Shown here: piece after piece, positions 1 through 8,013 of the stretch
How positions within the stretch are numbered: position 1 is the stretch's first letter
How the letters are laid out: the number at the start of each line of letters is the position of its first letter
From: a bacterium
GTDB lineage: Bacteria > Cyanobacteriota > Vampirovibrionia > Gastranaerophilales > Gastranaerophilaceae
Assembly: GCA_017467605.1 (NCBI GenBank)
Contig: JAFUSQ010000012.1
Location: 1-32,650 of the forward strand
Direction of reading: 5' to 3'
Length of the DNA: 32,650 nucleotides
Program-made: the position numbers and the translations under genes
The notes under the pieces: generated by a model
The model's input: the letters and a program-made list of their open reading frames with translations, nothing else
Databases searched by the model: none
What the model was told of the DNA's origin: nothing

Positions 1-467
1 ATTGTACTGAAATATGAACCTTTATTTTCAGTAACAATTAAATTATCTAAAGCATTATTTAATGTCTTTGTCATTCTTTCAAACCCTAAATCAAAAGATT
101 TCTGTCTGTATTTAGAGACAAAAATAGGTAATACAAGTGCTGATATTACCCCAACTATTACACAGGCTAATAAAACTTCGGTTAAAGTAAAGGCAGCATG
201 GGAAGCACCCCACCTAACCTGCGACTCGCTATCGCTCCCTGCACGCAGTCTCGCAAAACTCGTTCCTCGTTTGCTCGAACTTGTGTCCCCCTCTGGGGAG
301 GAACAATTTTTACACCCGTCATTGCGAGGAGCAAAGCGACGAAGCAATCCAAACTGCCTCCTCTCCTGTCCTTCGGACACCCTCTCCCGTTGGGCGAGGG
401 AATTACATTTACCCCTGTCACCCTGAACTTGATTCAGGGTCTTTTTTTTAATAGATTCTACTTTCAT
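1..467 (-). CDS. Type IV prepilin-like protein, 3' end beyond window, repeat-derived leader
   Basis: Pseudopilin/minor-pilin-like protein, exported and processed by prepilin peptidase. The hydrophobic N-terminal helix starts AFTLTEVLLACVIVGV at 194-147, with the conserved Glu five residues into the mature protein and Ala in place of Gly before the cleavage site. I translated the minus strand codon by codon from ATG 467 to the window edge and found no stop. GGAG lies about 10 nt before that ATG. A further in-frame ATG at 500 has no ribosome site. There is no ATG between 467 and the pilin motif, so the leader is about 92 residues instead of the usual 5-25. Almost all of it (TLNQVQGD, FAPRNDG, SSPEGD, QVRWGAS) is translated interspersed repeat. 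Only about 62 residues of mature protein are in the window. A start at an internal GTG (380) or TTG (347) cannot be excluded. Confidence 0.75.
   Translation of the reverse strand, partial: MKVESIKKKTLNQVQGDRGKCNSLAQRERVSEGQERRQFGLLRRFAPRNDGCKNCSSPEGDTSSSKRGTSFARLRAGSDSESQVRWGASHAAFTLTEVLLACVIVGVISALVLPIFVSKYRQKSFDLGFERMTKTLNNALDNLIVTENKGSYFST
205..458. repeat. Composite of interspersed palindromic repeats inside prepilin leader
   Basis: Several modules lie side by side. At 205-220 is GCACCCCACCTAACCT, at 286-303 TCCCCCTCTGGGGAGGAA, at 315-332 CCCGTCATTGCGAGGAGC, and at 418-443 an arm beginning GTCACCCTGAACTTG. The first three recur exactly at 32510-32525, 32525-32542 and 32464-32481. The last arm recurs with small changes at 23158-23184. 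In the right-hand copy the first two modules are contiguous; here about 65 bp (221-285) separate them, so this copy looks like an element with another inserted. The stretch is GC-richer than its surroundings and is open in the pilin frame throughout. Confidence 0.8.
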
Positions 468-542
468 ACTCAAATATCTCCAAATAAATCCCTTATACAT
501 AATGCAAATATAATCGTAGCATATAAACTAATAATTTTATAC

Positions 543-583
543 CTAATTAATATAATATTAATATCCTAAATACTAATTAATAT
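543..583. promoter_or_regulatory. Direct repeat CTAATTAATAT x2, possible regulator site
   Basis: CTAATTAATAT occurs at 543-553 and 573-583, exactly 30 bp apart (about three helical turns). The first copy overlaps an odd-centred palindrome, TTAATAT-A-ATATTAA, at 547-561. It lies between the divergent prepilin and MerR-type genes. The surrounding DNA is very AT-rich, so chance is a real alternative. Confidence 0.3.
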
Positions 584-603
584 ATACCTAAATTGAAAGA
601 TAT

Positions 604-619
604 TGATAATTAGCTATCA
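604..619. promoter_or_regulatory. Inverted repeat upstream of the MerR-type gene
   Basis: TGATA-N6-TATCA lies 18 bp before the MerR-type start codon. Its position suits an autoregulatory operator. No -35/-10 pair with 19-bp spacing typical of activated MerR promoters is evident. Confidence 0.3.
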
Positions 620-636
620 TTTATAGAGAGGGTATT

Positions 637-996
637 ATGTTAGATGAGAATTCTCCTATATTAACAGTAAGCAAAGTTGCCAAAATGCTGAATATTTCAG
701 CAGATAGGCTGCGTACATATGATGAAGAAAATCTTGTTGAACCGACAAGAACAGGTAATAATGCCAGAATGTACAGCTGCAATGACGTAAACTGGCTTGA
801 AGCTCTTAGAAAACTAATAAATAAACCAAATATTTCTATTCTTGGTATAAAAGAAATTTTACGTATAATATACTTTATGGACGATGACCAATTTGAAATA
901 TTTACACAAAAACAACCGAAAGATTCTATTTGGCAAACCTTTGCTCAAATGAAGAAAAACCCTAATTTCGAAAAACTCAGAAAATATTATACTTAA
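637..996 (+). CDS. MerR-family (HspR-like) transcriptional regulator
   Basis: A 119-residue DNA-binding protein. Residues about 9-78 match a MerR winged helix-turn-helix: LTVSKVAKMLNISADRLR, then a wing region ending in NARMYSCNDV and LEALRKLI. The ligand/dimer coiled coil of classic MerR sensors is short. The C-terminal 45 residues carry no cysteine or metal cluster, so the protein looks more like the HspR/GlnR-type short members than a metal sensor. AGAGAGGG precedes the ATG by about 7 nt. It stands alone on the plus strand, divergent from the prepilin at 467. The regulated genes are unknown; autoregulation or control of the neighbouring prepilin are both possible. Confidence 0.75.
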   Translation: MLDENSPILTVSKVAKMLNISADRLRTYDEENLVEPTRTGNNARMYSCNDVNWLEALRKLINKPNISILGIKEILRIIYFMDDDQFEIFTQKQPKDSIWQTFAQMKKNPNFEKLRKYYT

Positions 997-1075
997 TCTT
1001 TTAATTTTTATTATCGAACTGTACTCAATATAATACTTTTGTCCTACGAAAAAATAATTGAATATAAAAATATTA

Positions 1076-1102
1076 AAACTCCTATTATGTTCAATAGGTT
1101 TT
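1076..1102 (+). terminator. Weak intrinsic terminator after the MerR-type gene
   Basis: CCTATT (1081-1086) pairs with AATAGG (1093-1098) over a 6-nt loop, flanked by an A-run and TTTT that extend the stem. The stem is short and AT-rich. A TATAAT at 1029-1034 just upstream could be the -10 of the next gene, in which case this hairpin would sit in its leader. Confidence 0.35.
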
Positions 1103-1143
1103 AGTTATAAAAACTTTTATCCTTACCCTAAGGAGTTTTAAAT

Positions 1144-2118
1144 ATGAAAAAATTTCTAATTTTTATTACAATTATTCTAAGCTGCCAATATTCGTTTGCC
1201 GGTACAAACTCTCAAATACTTGATAAAATAGAAAATTCACTTTTCGGATACACATACTCAAATGAAGCTGAAAATTCACGACTTAACAGAATAGAAGAAA
1301 GTGTTTACGGCAAAAAATCAACAGCCCAAACTTCAGCAAGAATCGCAAAACTTAAAAAAGATATGTCTGCAGATTTGTTAGGACAAGAAATTGACCCGAA
1401 AGAGGATACTTTTAGAGAAGATGAAGACTCTTGGGTTTTTGCAAAGGAACCGACTGAAGCTTCAAAAATGGATTACCCTGCAATTAATGAATTGGAAAAA
1501 CAGGTGTTTAAAAAAGAATTTAAAGATCAAAATATTAAAACCCGTCTGTCAAACCTTGAAACCAAAACATTTGGCAAAACTTATGATAAAGACGATTTAT
1601 CAACTCGTGTAGATAGACTTAAAGCCGAAATTAAGCCAAACAATTTTATGTCAAATATGATTGCGCAACAAGAAAATGATTTTTACAACGGAGATATAGG
1701 AAAACTTGATCAAAATTATCACCTTCCATCATACGGAGATATGTTTGATTATGATGCTTACAACTATTCTCATAACCGAATGAACTATCCAAACTACTCG
1801 GATTATGACGATTTGGGACCGCACACATCATATTCAAAACCTGCAAAACCTTTAAATATATCAACTATCGAAAAAACACTATACCGACAAAAATTTGAAA
1901 ACGAATCAATGCCTCAAAGACTTTCAAGAATAGAATCGAGCGTATTTGGAACAACTTTTGCAAACGATAGCAACACCGAAAGAATTGCAAGAATTTCCAG
2001 CGCAATAAATGCTCAAAAAACAGCAAAACGATATGATAGCAACAGATTCAGCCAAAACATGGCAATAGCCGTTCAAATAGGAACTCTGATTTTAATGGTA
2101 TTAGCCTGTATTTTATAA
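1144..2118 (+). CDS. Secreted three-repeat protein with C-terminal membrane anchor
   Basis: A 324-residue protein I cannot assign to a named family. A Sec signal peptide (MKKFLIFITIILSCQYSFAG) is followed by three copies of a repeat of about 50 residues. Each copy has the plan IxxIExxLFG or LExxVF, a polar linker, then RLxxIExxxFG and RIxxLK; they start near residues 25, 111 and 240. A tyrosine- and asparagine-rich spacer separates copies two and three. A final hydrophobic segment (MAIAVQIGTLILMVLACIL) should anchor it in a membrane. AAGGAG lies about 10 nt before the ATG. Its stop codon directly abuts the stop of the convergent AsmA-like gene. A periplasmic or cell-surface scaffold role is a guess. 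Confidence 0.7.
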   Translation: MKKFLIFITIILSCQYSFAGTNSQILDKIENSLFGYTYSNEAENSRLNRIEESVYGKKSTAQTSARIAKLKKDMSADLLGQEIDPKEDTFREDEDSWVFAKEPTEASKMDYPAINELEKQVFKKEFKDQNIKTRLSNLETKTFGKTYDKDDLSTRVDRLKAEIKPNNFMSNMIAQQENDFYNGDIGKLDQNYHLPSYGDMFDYDAYNYSHNRMNYPNYSDYDDLGPHTSYSKPAKPLNISTIEKTLYRQKFENESMPQRLSRIESSVFGTTFANDSNTERIARISSAINAQKTAKRYDSNRFSQNMAIAVQIGTLILMVLACIL

Positions 2119-5100
2119 CTATTCAGACGTTTCAACAGTTTGACTCTCCTCAATTTTTACATCATCTTGAGAAGGCATTTTTTCTTGAGAATTTTTCAAA
2201 GCATTTTGGAATAAATTTTTTAAATTTTCTACACTCTGTTGAGAATTCTCTTTTGCATTTTGCAAATCTGTTTTCGTTTGTTCAAAATCTTTTTTCACCT
2301 GTTCAACTTGTTTTTTTTGATTATCGACAATATTTGTCACATTTTTTTGAACATTATCAACCTTAGTTTTTGTATTTTGAATACTGTTATTTATATTTGT
2401 TTTAACAGCATCTTTAGCATTCTGAAGATCCTGTTTAACATTCATTTGAGAAGTATCGCATTGAGATAACCATTTGAAACTTCTAACAGAGGTTGAACTT
2501 TCAACAGGTCCGTTATACATAACTTTAAAATCTTTGTACTTATCACTGCCGCTTGTTAATTGAGGGATTAAAGAGATGTTTTCATTATCGGGATCAGAGG
2601 TAAGTTGATTCAATATTTTTGCAGTAGTAATCCCAAATTTCGGGATATAAGATAACAATTTTTCTGCCGATAATTGACCTAATGGTCCAAGACAAGAAAC
2701 TACCTTAGATTCTAATCTGCCTAAAATAACCAAATTTGCACTATTTGGCAATATATTGTAAACTCCTTTAACATAATACGACATTAAAGGTCCTGATACG
2801 AGTATTTTTGATATATTTGCATTACCGTTCAAAATTGTCATTTCGCCTTTAATACTCTTAAACTGATCGGCTTCTTGTATAGCCGAGAATGTTGATAATG
2901 CAGATATTGCAGACTTCAAGACAGAATTAGAAGTTACATTTTGAGCGGCAACGAGATTTTCTAATTTCCCAATTCCGACAAATCTACCATCATCAATATT
3001 AAAAGTAATATTCCCTTTCATTGAATTTATAAGTTCTTTATCGGTATAACCCTGCATTGTAAGATTTGAGTCAAAACCCAAAGATCCTGTCAATGCATTT
3101 TTTATTCCAACCGCGCCTTCAACGGCCTTTGTTGAATTCATACCTTTTGCTATTAAACTCAGGGCAATTTTTGAACTGTTAAAATCATAGGAAAGTTTAC
3201 CATTAACATTACCGTTAAAAGATTTTGCACTTAATTCCGTCAAATAAAACTTTGAATAATCAGCCAAATTAATTTTTCCGGATAAATCTGTTGCAACAAT
3301 ACCGCCACATTTGAATTGACGAGCATTTGCAACACCATTTAATATTGCACCGGAAAGATCCGCAACCAAATCTGTTATTGCAAAATCCAAATCCTTTATT
3401 GATATATCGACAAGATTTACCGTACCGCGCATTTGAGGGTTATCGATATTTCCCACAACAGAAACCGAGCCGTTAGCTGTTATATTTGAAGCAGGGATTC
3501 CCCAAATTGGAAAAGATATTTCATTTGGAACAGCAATATTCAAATTTAACTTTGGATTTGAATATAATTTTGATATTCCGCCGCTAAGTATAGCTAATGC
3601 TCCTTTGTCATTAGAAATTCCCGAACCTGAAAAAGTTAAAGAATCTCCGATTATTTCAATATTTGAATGAATTTTAGTATTTTGATTTTTCAATTTATCA
3701 ACATCAATAAGAGAAATATAATTATTTTTATCAGCATTTATATCTAACTTTATATTTTGAACTTTAGTATTACCGGTTATAGACAAATTCAAAGGCAATT
3801 TACCTTTATATGAAATCAAATTTCTGAAATCAACCGGTAAAAATTTTGCAATATCAACACTTTGTAAATTCCCTTTTGCCGTCAGATTGATTGATAATTT
3901 TTCATTTAAATAATCCTTTACAGAACCTTTAATATCTACTCTTGAATTATTCATCAAAATATATGAATTTTTAATATTTATATCATTAGAATTTATCACG
4001 ACAAGAGTTTTTGGAACTGCCAAAACAGAACCGGCATAATTAATCATAAAAGAATTTATATCAACATCTCCTGATGCATTTTTACCGTCATAAAATAACT
4101 TAACCAAAGCATCTTTAAGAGAAAATTTGACTTGAGATTGCTTATTGAAAACACTTAAATCTTTTATTAGCAGAGAAATTTCAGGTTTAATCTCTTTTAA
4201 TTTACCATTTAATAAAACATCTAAAGATAACAACCCGCTATTAAATACATTTTCTTTCAGAACAGAAACCTGCCCCAAAGCTGTAAGTAAACCTTTTATT
4301 GATAGATTTTCGCCATTTAACCTTAAATTTGCAGTCGAATCCGAAAGAATAGTACCGGCGAGCTTTAACGGGTGTCCGAAAATTGAGAAGCCGGCTTTGG
4401 CAATATTTATATTATTATTTTCTAAATTAATATCAGCCGTAATATCACTAATTTTCACATTATAAAGGCCGTAAGACAATGATGACGGCAAAACTTTCAA
4501 ATATCCGTTTGAAGAAACGGTTTTCATATCAGAATTTATGTTAAAATCTGCATCTATACTTCCCGTTGCTGACAATGTATTAAAATCTTTTATATTAAAG
4601 GATTGTGCAATGCTATCCACAAGAGCAATAATATTTGAGAATTTTGCATTTGAACGCAAGGTCATATCTACAGAGGGGTTTTTACCGGAAGTAACGCTGC
4701 CGATAATCTGAGTTTTTTCTTCTTTATCAAATGAGGAATACAAAATTGAATCAATTTCGGTTTTGTTTCCATTAAAAATCATATCTAAATAACTTTCAGG
4801 AAGTTTTTTATTATCAACTGCAACAGATAATGCACTCACATTAAAATGTCCCTTTAAATGAGGTTCTTTAAATGTTCCGAAAGCTTTTATATCTGTTAAT
4901 AAATCTGCACTAAATTGATTCTTATTAACAGCCTTAAAAATATCCATTATATTAAAATTATTTTTCGCCTCAGATTTTGTATTTTTATACTCATCATCAA
5001 TCTTCGCAATCGAAATTTCTTGCGGAAACACCAAATCATTCAGCTGCAAATTTGGCATAATTCTGTTATCCAGTTTTAAATCATAATCAGATACAAGCAA

Positions 5101-5724
5101 ATTATCAAAAACGATTTTTCCTTTTGTTGATATTTTTACTTTTTTATCCAGAACGAAATCCGAAATTTTTAAATCATTACCTTTGATAAAATAAGATTTT
5201 AAATCCTGAGCATCAACAAAAGAAATTTTATATTCTTTTAAAATAATATTTGGCAATTTGTTTGACAATTTTATACCCAAAGGGAGTTCGAAAGGCTCAT
5301 TAGAAGGATTTTCCTGCTGAGGCAAATAATCCATAATAAGAAAGCTGCCGTCTTTTTTTACTACAATTTCGGTATTTAGATTTTCGGCAAACAGACTGTC
5401 AAGCTGTATTTTTTTCATAAAAACAGGTAACAAGGAAAGTTTTACGCCAACTTTTTCAGCTTCAAAAAAAGGATTTTCCGAAGCAGGCACAGATAACTTT
5501 AACTTATCCGCCTCTACACCTGCTGACAAATTCCAACCGGTAATAAATGATATATTTTCAATATTTGTTTCAAAGCCGGTAGAAGATTTTACGAAATTCT
5601 CAATATCTTTTGTATGAGATTTTAATACAGGTGATAACATAAACGGTAAAAGCAAAAACAAAACATATAATCCGCCCAAAACACCCGATAAAGACAAAAA
5701 AACTTTTTTCAATTTATTATTCAT
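2119..5724 (-). CDS. AsmA/TamB-like envelope protein
   Basis: A 1201-residue protein of the AsmA/TamB/YhdP group of bridge-like proteins linked to outer-membrane lipid homeostasis. A single N-terminal membrane helix (residues about 8-30, LSGVLGGLYVLFLLLPFML) is followed by roughly a thousand residues of beta-strand repeats with many short I.G..S.. and L.....G... units. An AsmA-type C-terminal region follows (GNANISKILVSGPLMSYYVKG, then a strand ending in the hydrophobic NLVILGRLE). The last 115 or so residues are a Lys/Gln/Asn-rich coiled coil with an acidic tail, an unusual addition for this family. A short GG-rich ribosome site touches the ATG. It implies a diderm cell envelope. The TamB versus AsmA assignment is uncertain because the repeats evolve quickly. 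Confidence 0.75.
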   Translation of the reverse strand: MNNKLKKVFLSLSGVLGGLYVLFLLLPFMLSPVLKSHTKDIENFVKSSTGFETNIENISFITGWNLSAGVEADKLKLSVPASENPFFEAEKVGVKLSLLPVFMKKIQLDSLFAENLNTEIVVKKDGSFLIMDYLPQQENPSNEPFELPLGIKLSNKLPNIILKEYKISFVDAQDLKSYFIKGNDLKISDFVLDKKVKISTKGKIVFDNLLVSDYDLKLDNRIMPNLQLNDLVFPQEISIAKIDDEYKNTKSEAKNNFNIMDIFKAVNKNQFSADLLTDIKAFGTFKEPHLKGHFNVSALSVAVDNKKLPESYLDMIFNGNKTEIDSILYSSFDKEEKTQIIGSVTSGKNPSVDMTLRSNAKFSNIIALVDSIAQSFNIKDFNTLSATGSIDADFNINSDMKTVSSNGYLKVLPSSLSYGLYNVKISDITADINLENNNINIAKAGFSIFGHPLKLAGTILSDSTANLRLNGENLSIKGLLTALGQVSVLKENVFNSGLLSLDVLLNGKLKEIKPEISLLIKDLSVFNKQSQVKFSLKDALVKLFYDGKNASGDVDINSFMINYAGSVLAVPKTLVVINSNDINIKNSYILMNNSRVDIKGSVKDYLNEKLSINLTAKGNLQSVDIAKFLPVDFRNLISYKGKLPLNLSITGNTKVQNIKLDINADKNNYISLIDVDKLKNQNTKIHSNIEIIGDSLTFSGSGISNDKGALAILSGGISKLYSNPKLNLNIAVPNEISFPIWGIPASNITANGSVSVVGNIDNPQMRGTVNLVDISIKDLDFAITDLVADLSGAILNGVANARQFKCGGIVATDLSGKINLADYSKFYLTELSAKSFNGNVNGKLSYDFNSSKIALSLIAKGMNSTKAVEGAVGIKNALTGSLGFDSNLTMQGYTDKELINSMKGNITFNIDDGRFVGIGKLENLVAAQNVTSNSVLKSAISALSTFSAIQEADQFKSIKGEMTILNGNANISKILVSGPLMSYYVKGVYNILPNSANLVILGRLESKVVSCLGPLGQLSAEKLLSYIPKFGITTAKILNQLTSDPDNENISLIPQLTSGSDKYKDFKVMYNGPVESSTSVRSFKWLSQCDTSQMNVKQDLQNAKDAVKTNINNSIQNTKTKVDNVQKNVTNIVDNQKKQVEQVKKDFEQTKTDLQNAKENSQQSVENLKNLFQNALKNSQEKMPSQDDVKIEESQTVETSE

Positions 5725-5765
5725 ATCCCTATACCTTTTCGCTATAAAGATATTTTAGCACAAAA

Positions 5766-7184
5766 TTAAAAACTGTTTTCTAAGGAAAGTACAAATTGAA
5801 CGGCATCATCTTTTGTCAAAATATCACCGGAAATTTGTCCTTCATAAAGAGCTTCCAAAATTTTACCGAGTTTAGGAGAAGGCTTAATTTTAAGAAGCTT
5901 CATAACATCATTGCCATCTAATAATTTTGGCAAAGGTTTCAAGGTTTCTTTTTTATCCAGATAATATTCCAGCAAATCATTCAAAGCAGATATATTTTCA
6001 TTTACAATCACATCTGTTATCTCAGGACCTCTTGCCGATAACCTGTCAGCTTGGGCTATTAAAATATTATCTATAGCATTATCTTCAGATTTTCTGATAT
6101 ATCGCATCATAACCTTTTCGCTGAGTTCGGGAGACGATACAACCGCAGACGGATACATGTGTTTTTTTATAATGTATGAAATATATTCAATTTGTTTATT
6201 TGAAAAGCACAGCTTTTTAAGAATTGGAACGCACATTTTTGCACCAATATCTTCATGTTTTATAAATCTGTGGCGTCCTGTATCTTCTTCAATCGTCCAG
6301 GTAGAGAACTTACCGATATCATGCATAAAACAGGCCAATCTTAAATGCGCAAGTCTGGAAAATCCGCCAAAATCAACTTTTTGTAAATGTTTTTTCACTT
6401 CCTCGGAAGAATTTTTATACAAAATTCCGACTTGTTTAACGACTTCAATTGAATGATAAAACAAATCCAGATGGTGATGCGAATTTGGCGGAACCTGTTT
6501 AAGCTCTTTTACAAAAGGAAATAATATTTCTAAAATTCCGCATTCGTCCATCTTTAATAAAGCTAAATCCGCATACTCCCCGTCAAATAATTTCATAATT
6601 TCATATTCAACACGCTCTTTTGCGGGATTATTTATAAGATTTTTATGCTTACGAACTATTTCAATCAGTTTCGGAGAAATTTCAAATCCCAAAACAGAAT
6701 AAAATCTGAATATGCGTAAAAGCCTTAACGGGTCATCAATAAAATTTTCTTCAGAGATTTCTCTAATAATTTTATTATTCAAATCTTCAAAAAACGGCTC
6801 ACAAATTTTTGGGATTTCACCTGTCCTTATATCAGCAGCAATTGCATTAATTGTTAAATCCCTTCTGAGAATATCATCTTCCAAACTTCCGCCGGCAGGA
6901 TTTGTTATGTCCATATAATCCTGCTTGTTTTTCAAAACAACACGATAAATTTTATTTTCTTCATCAAGCGGAACAAAAACTCCGTCAAAAAATTCACTAA
7001 CCTTTAATGCAAAATCTCCAGCATCACAATCGGTTACAATCAAATCCCTGTCATAAGAGGATTTTCCTAATATTGCATCACGAACAGAACCGCCGACAAG
7101 ATATATTTTATTCTCAAAAAAACTTGCCAAATTATTTAATATATAATCGTTTTTAATACTATTTGTTAAAGTTTGAATATTCAT
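5766..7184 (-). CDS. tRNA nucleotidyltransferase/poly(A) polymerase family protein with HD domain
   Basis: A class II nucleotidyltransferase that adds CCA, or part of it, to tRNA 3' ends. Residues 31-36 are GGSVRD and 45-47 the metal-binding DRD. RRDLTINA is at 107-114 and the RNA-binding DPLRLLRIFRF at 151-161. A C-terminal HD phosphohydrolase domain follows, with the H237-239 cluster, HD at 288-289 and H310. The length of 472 fits the bacterial HD-containing CCA enzymes. The start overlaps the end of rsmE by 26 bp, which suggests translational coupling in one operon. Whether it adds the whole CCA, only A, or only CC cannot be read from the motifs alone. Confidence 0.88.
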   Translation of the reverse strand: MNIQTLTNSIKNDYILNNLASFFENKIYLVGGSVRDAILGKSSYDRDLIVTDCDAGDFALKVSEFFDGVFVPLDEENKIYRVVLKNKQDYMDITNPAGGSLEDDILRRDLTINAIAADIRTGEIPKICEPFFEDLNNKIIREISEENFIDDPLRLLRIFRFYSVLGFEISPKLIEIVRKHKNLINNPAKERVEYEIMKLFDGEYADLALLKMDECGILEILFPFVKELKQVPPNSHHHLDLFYHSIEVVKQVGILYKNSSEEVKKHLQKVDFGGFSRLAHLRLACFMHDIGKFSTWTIEEDTGRHRFIKHEDIGAKMCVPILKKLCFSNKQIEYISYIIKKHMYPSAVVSSPELSEKVMMRYIRKSEDNAIDNILIAQADRLSARGPEITDVIVNENISALNDLLEYYLDKKETLKPLPKLLDGNDVMKLLKIKPSPKLGKILEALYEGQISGDILTKDDAVQFVLSLENSF

Positions 7185-7965
7185 AAATAATATTTCCTAA
7201 TGCAACAGTTACGGCGGTTTCAGCACGCAATATCATATCTCCCAGAGTGAGCATTTCAAAACCCCTCCTCGAAATCAAAGATTTCGGTCCTCCCTCAAGG
7301 GGAGGACATGCGAATTGTTGAAATTCCCTTTGTGAAAAACCGCCTTCCGGACCAATTATTACAAGAACTTTTTCTCCTTTTTTTATCGGATTTTCATTGA
7401 AACTGTCACGAATTGTTTTTGTCGCAATTCTTTCACAAAAAACATAAATTTTGTCAATATTTTGCGATTTTATAAGCGTTTCTATGGTTGTGCATTCAAA
7501 ACACTCAGGAACAATGGCACGTTCACATTGTTTTGAAGATTCATACATAATTTTTTGCCACTTAGCGATTTTTTTATCAATAACAGACTTGCTCAAAGTA
7601 CAAAAATCGGTTTTAATCGGATAAATTCCGCTGACACCTAATTCTGTCGCTTTTTCAATAATAAAATTCTGCCCGTCAGAGCGCAAAGGACTTTGTGCCA
7701 AATACAATTCAAAATCCAAAAATCTTTTACTGGGATAGCTTTTATCTATTTGGGTTCTTATTTCGTCTTTAGTAATTTCTTTTATCGTTGTTTCATACTG
7801 TACTTGATTTTCATCAATCAATAAAAGTTTTTCCCCGGGTTTTGAACGTAGAGAACGTGCAATGTGGAAATAATTTTCCTCATTTTGTCGGCGTGGCATC
7901 GCCGACCTGCTAATTATAATACTTTTATCATTTATTTGATTTGAATTAATAAAAAAATGCGGCAT
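7159..7965 (-). CDS. rsmE: 16S rRNA m3U1498 methyltransferase RsmE with two repeat insertions
   Basis: Transfers a methyl group from SAM to N3 of U1498 in 16S rRNA. The protein has 268 residues. An N-terminal PUA-like domain (MPHFFINSNQ) is followed by a SPOUT knot with EKATELG (104-110), QCERA (146-150), IGPEGGF (204-210) and LGDMILRAETA (241-251). The start at 7965 is chosen because AGAGG lies 5 nt upstream; a longer frame to 7995 lacks a site. Two stretches do not fit the family: residues 20-28 (RSAMPRRQN) and 220-234 (CPPLEGGPKSLISRR). Each is encoded by a GC-rich hairpin and looks like an in-frame mobile repeat. All family motifs remain intact, so the enzyme may still work. Confidence 0.88.
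   Translation of the reverse strand: MPHFFINSNQINDKSIIISRSAMPRRQNEENYFHIARSLRSKPGEKLLLIDENQVQYETTIKEITKDEIRTQIDKSYPSKRFLDFELYLAQSPLRSDGQNFIIEKATELGVSGIYPIKTDFCTLSKSVIDKKIAKWQKIMYESSKQCERAIVPECFECTTIETLIKSQNIDKIYVFCERIATKTIRDSFNENPIKKGEKVLVIIGPEGGFSQREFQQFACPPLEGGPKSLISRRGFEMLTLGDMILRAETAVTVALGNIIYEYSNFNK
7264..7308. repeat. In-frame palindromic repeat in rsmE (C-terminal site)
   Basis: Two adjacent perfect hairpins lie here: GAAATC-AAA-GATTTC at 7271-7285, and GTCCTCCC-TCAAG-GGGAGGAC at 7287-7307. They encode about 15 extra residues between FQQFA and GFEML, just before the SAM-binding knot. The unit is about 45 bp (a multiple of three) and richer in GC than the flanking gene. Confidence 0.75.
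7882..7908. repeat. In-frame palindromic repeat in rsmE (N-terminal site)
   Basis: GTCGGCG (7887-7893) pairs with CGCCGAC (7900-7906) over a 6-nt loop. The segment encodes about nine residues (RSAMPRRQN) that interrupt the PUA-like domain between SIIIS and EENYFHIARSLR. It is GC-rich within an AT-rich gene. A family alignment would be needed to fix the exact borders. Confidence 0.6.
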
Positions 7966-8013
7966 ACTACCTCTTTGAAAGTAATAATACCACAAATTTC
8001 TTAAAATTTTTAT

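Noticed and set aside
205-458. CRISPR array or cas genes
   Set aside because: The repeats are heterogeneous palindromic modules without regular spacing or unique spacers, and no Cas-like protein is encoded.
198-569. 123-codon plus-strand frame across the left repeat cluster
   Set aside because: It is the antisense of the prepilin leader and repeats; no ribosome site, no family, and the minus-strand frame continues into a clear pilin motif.
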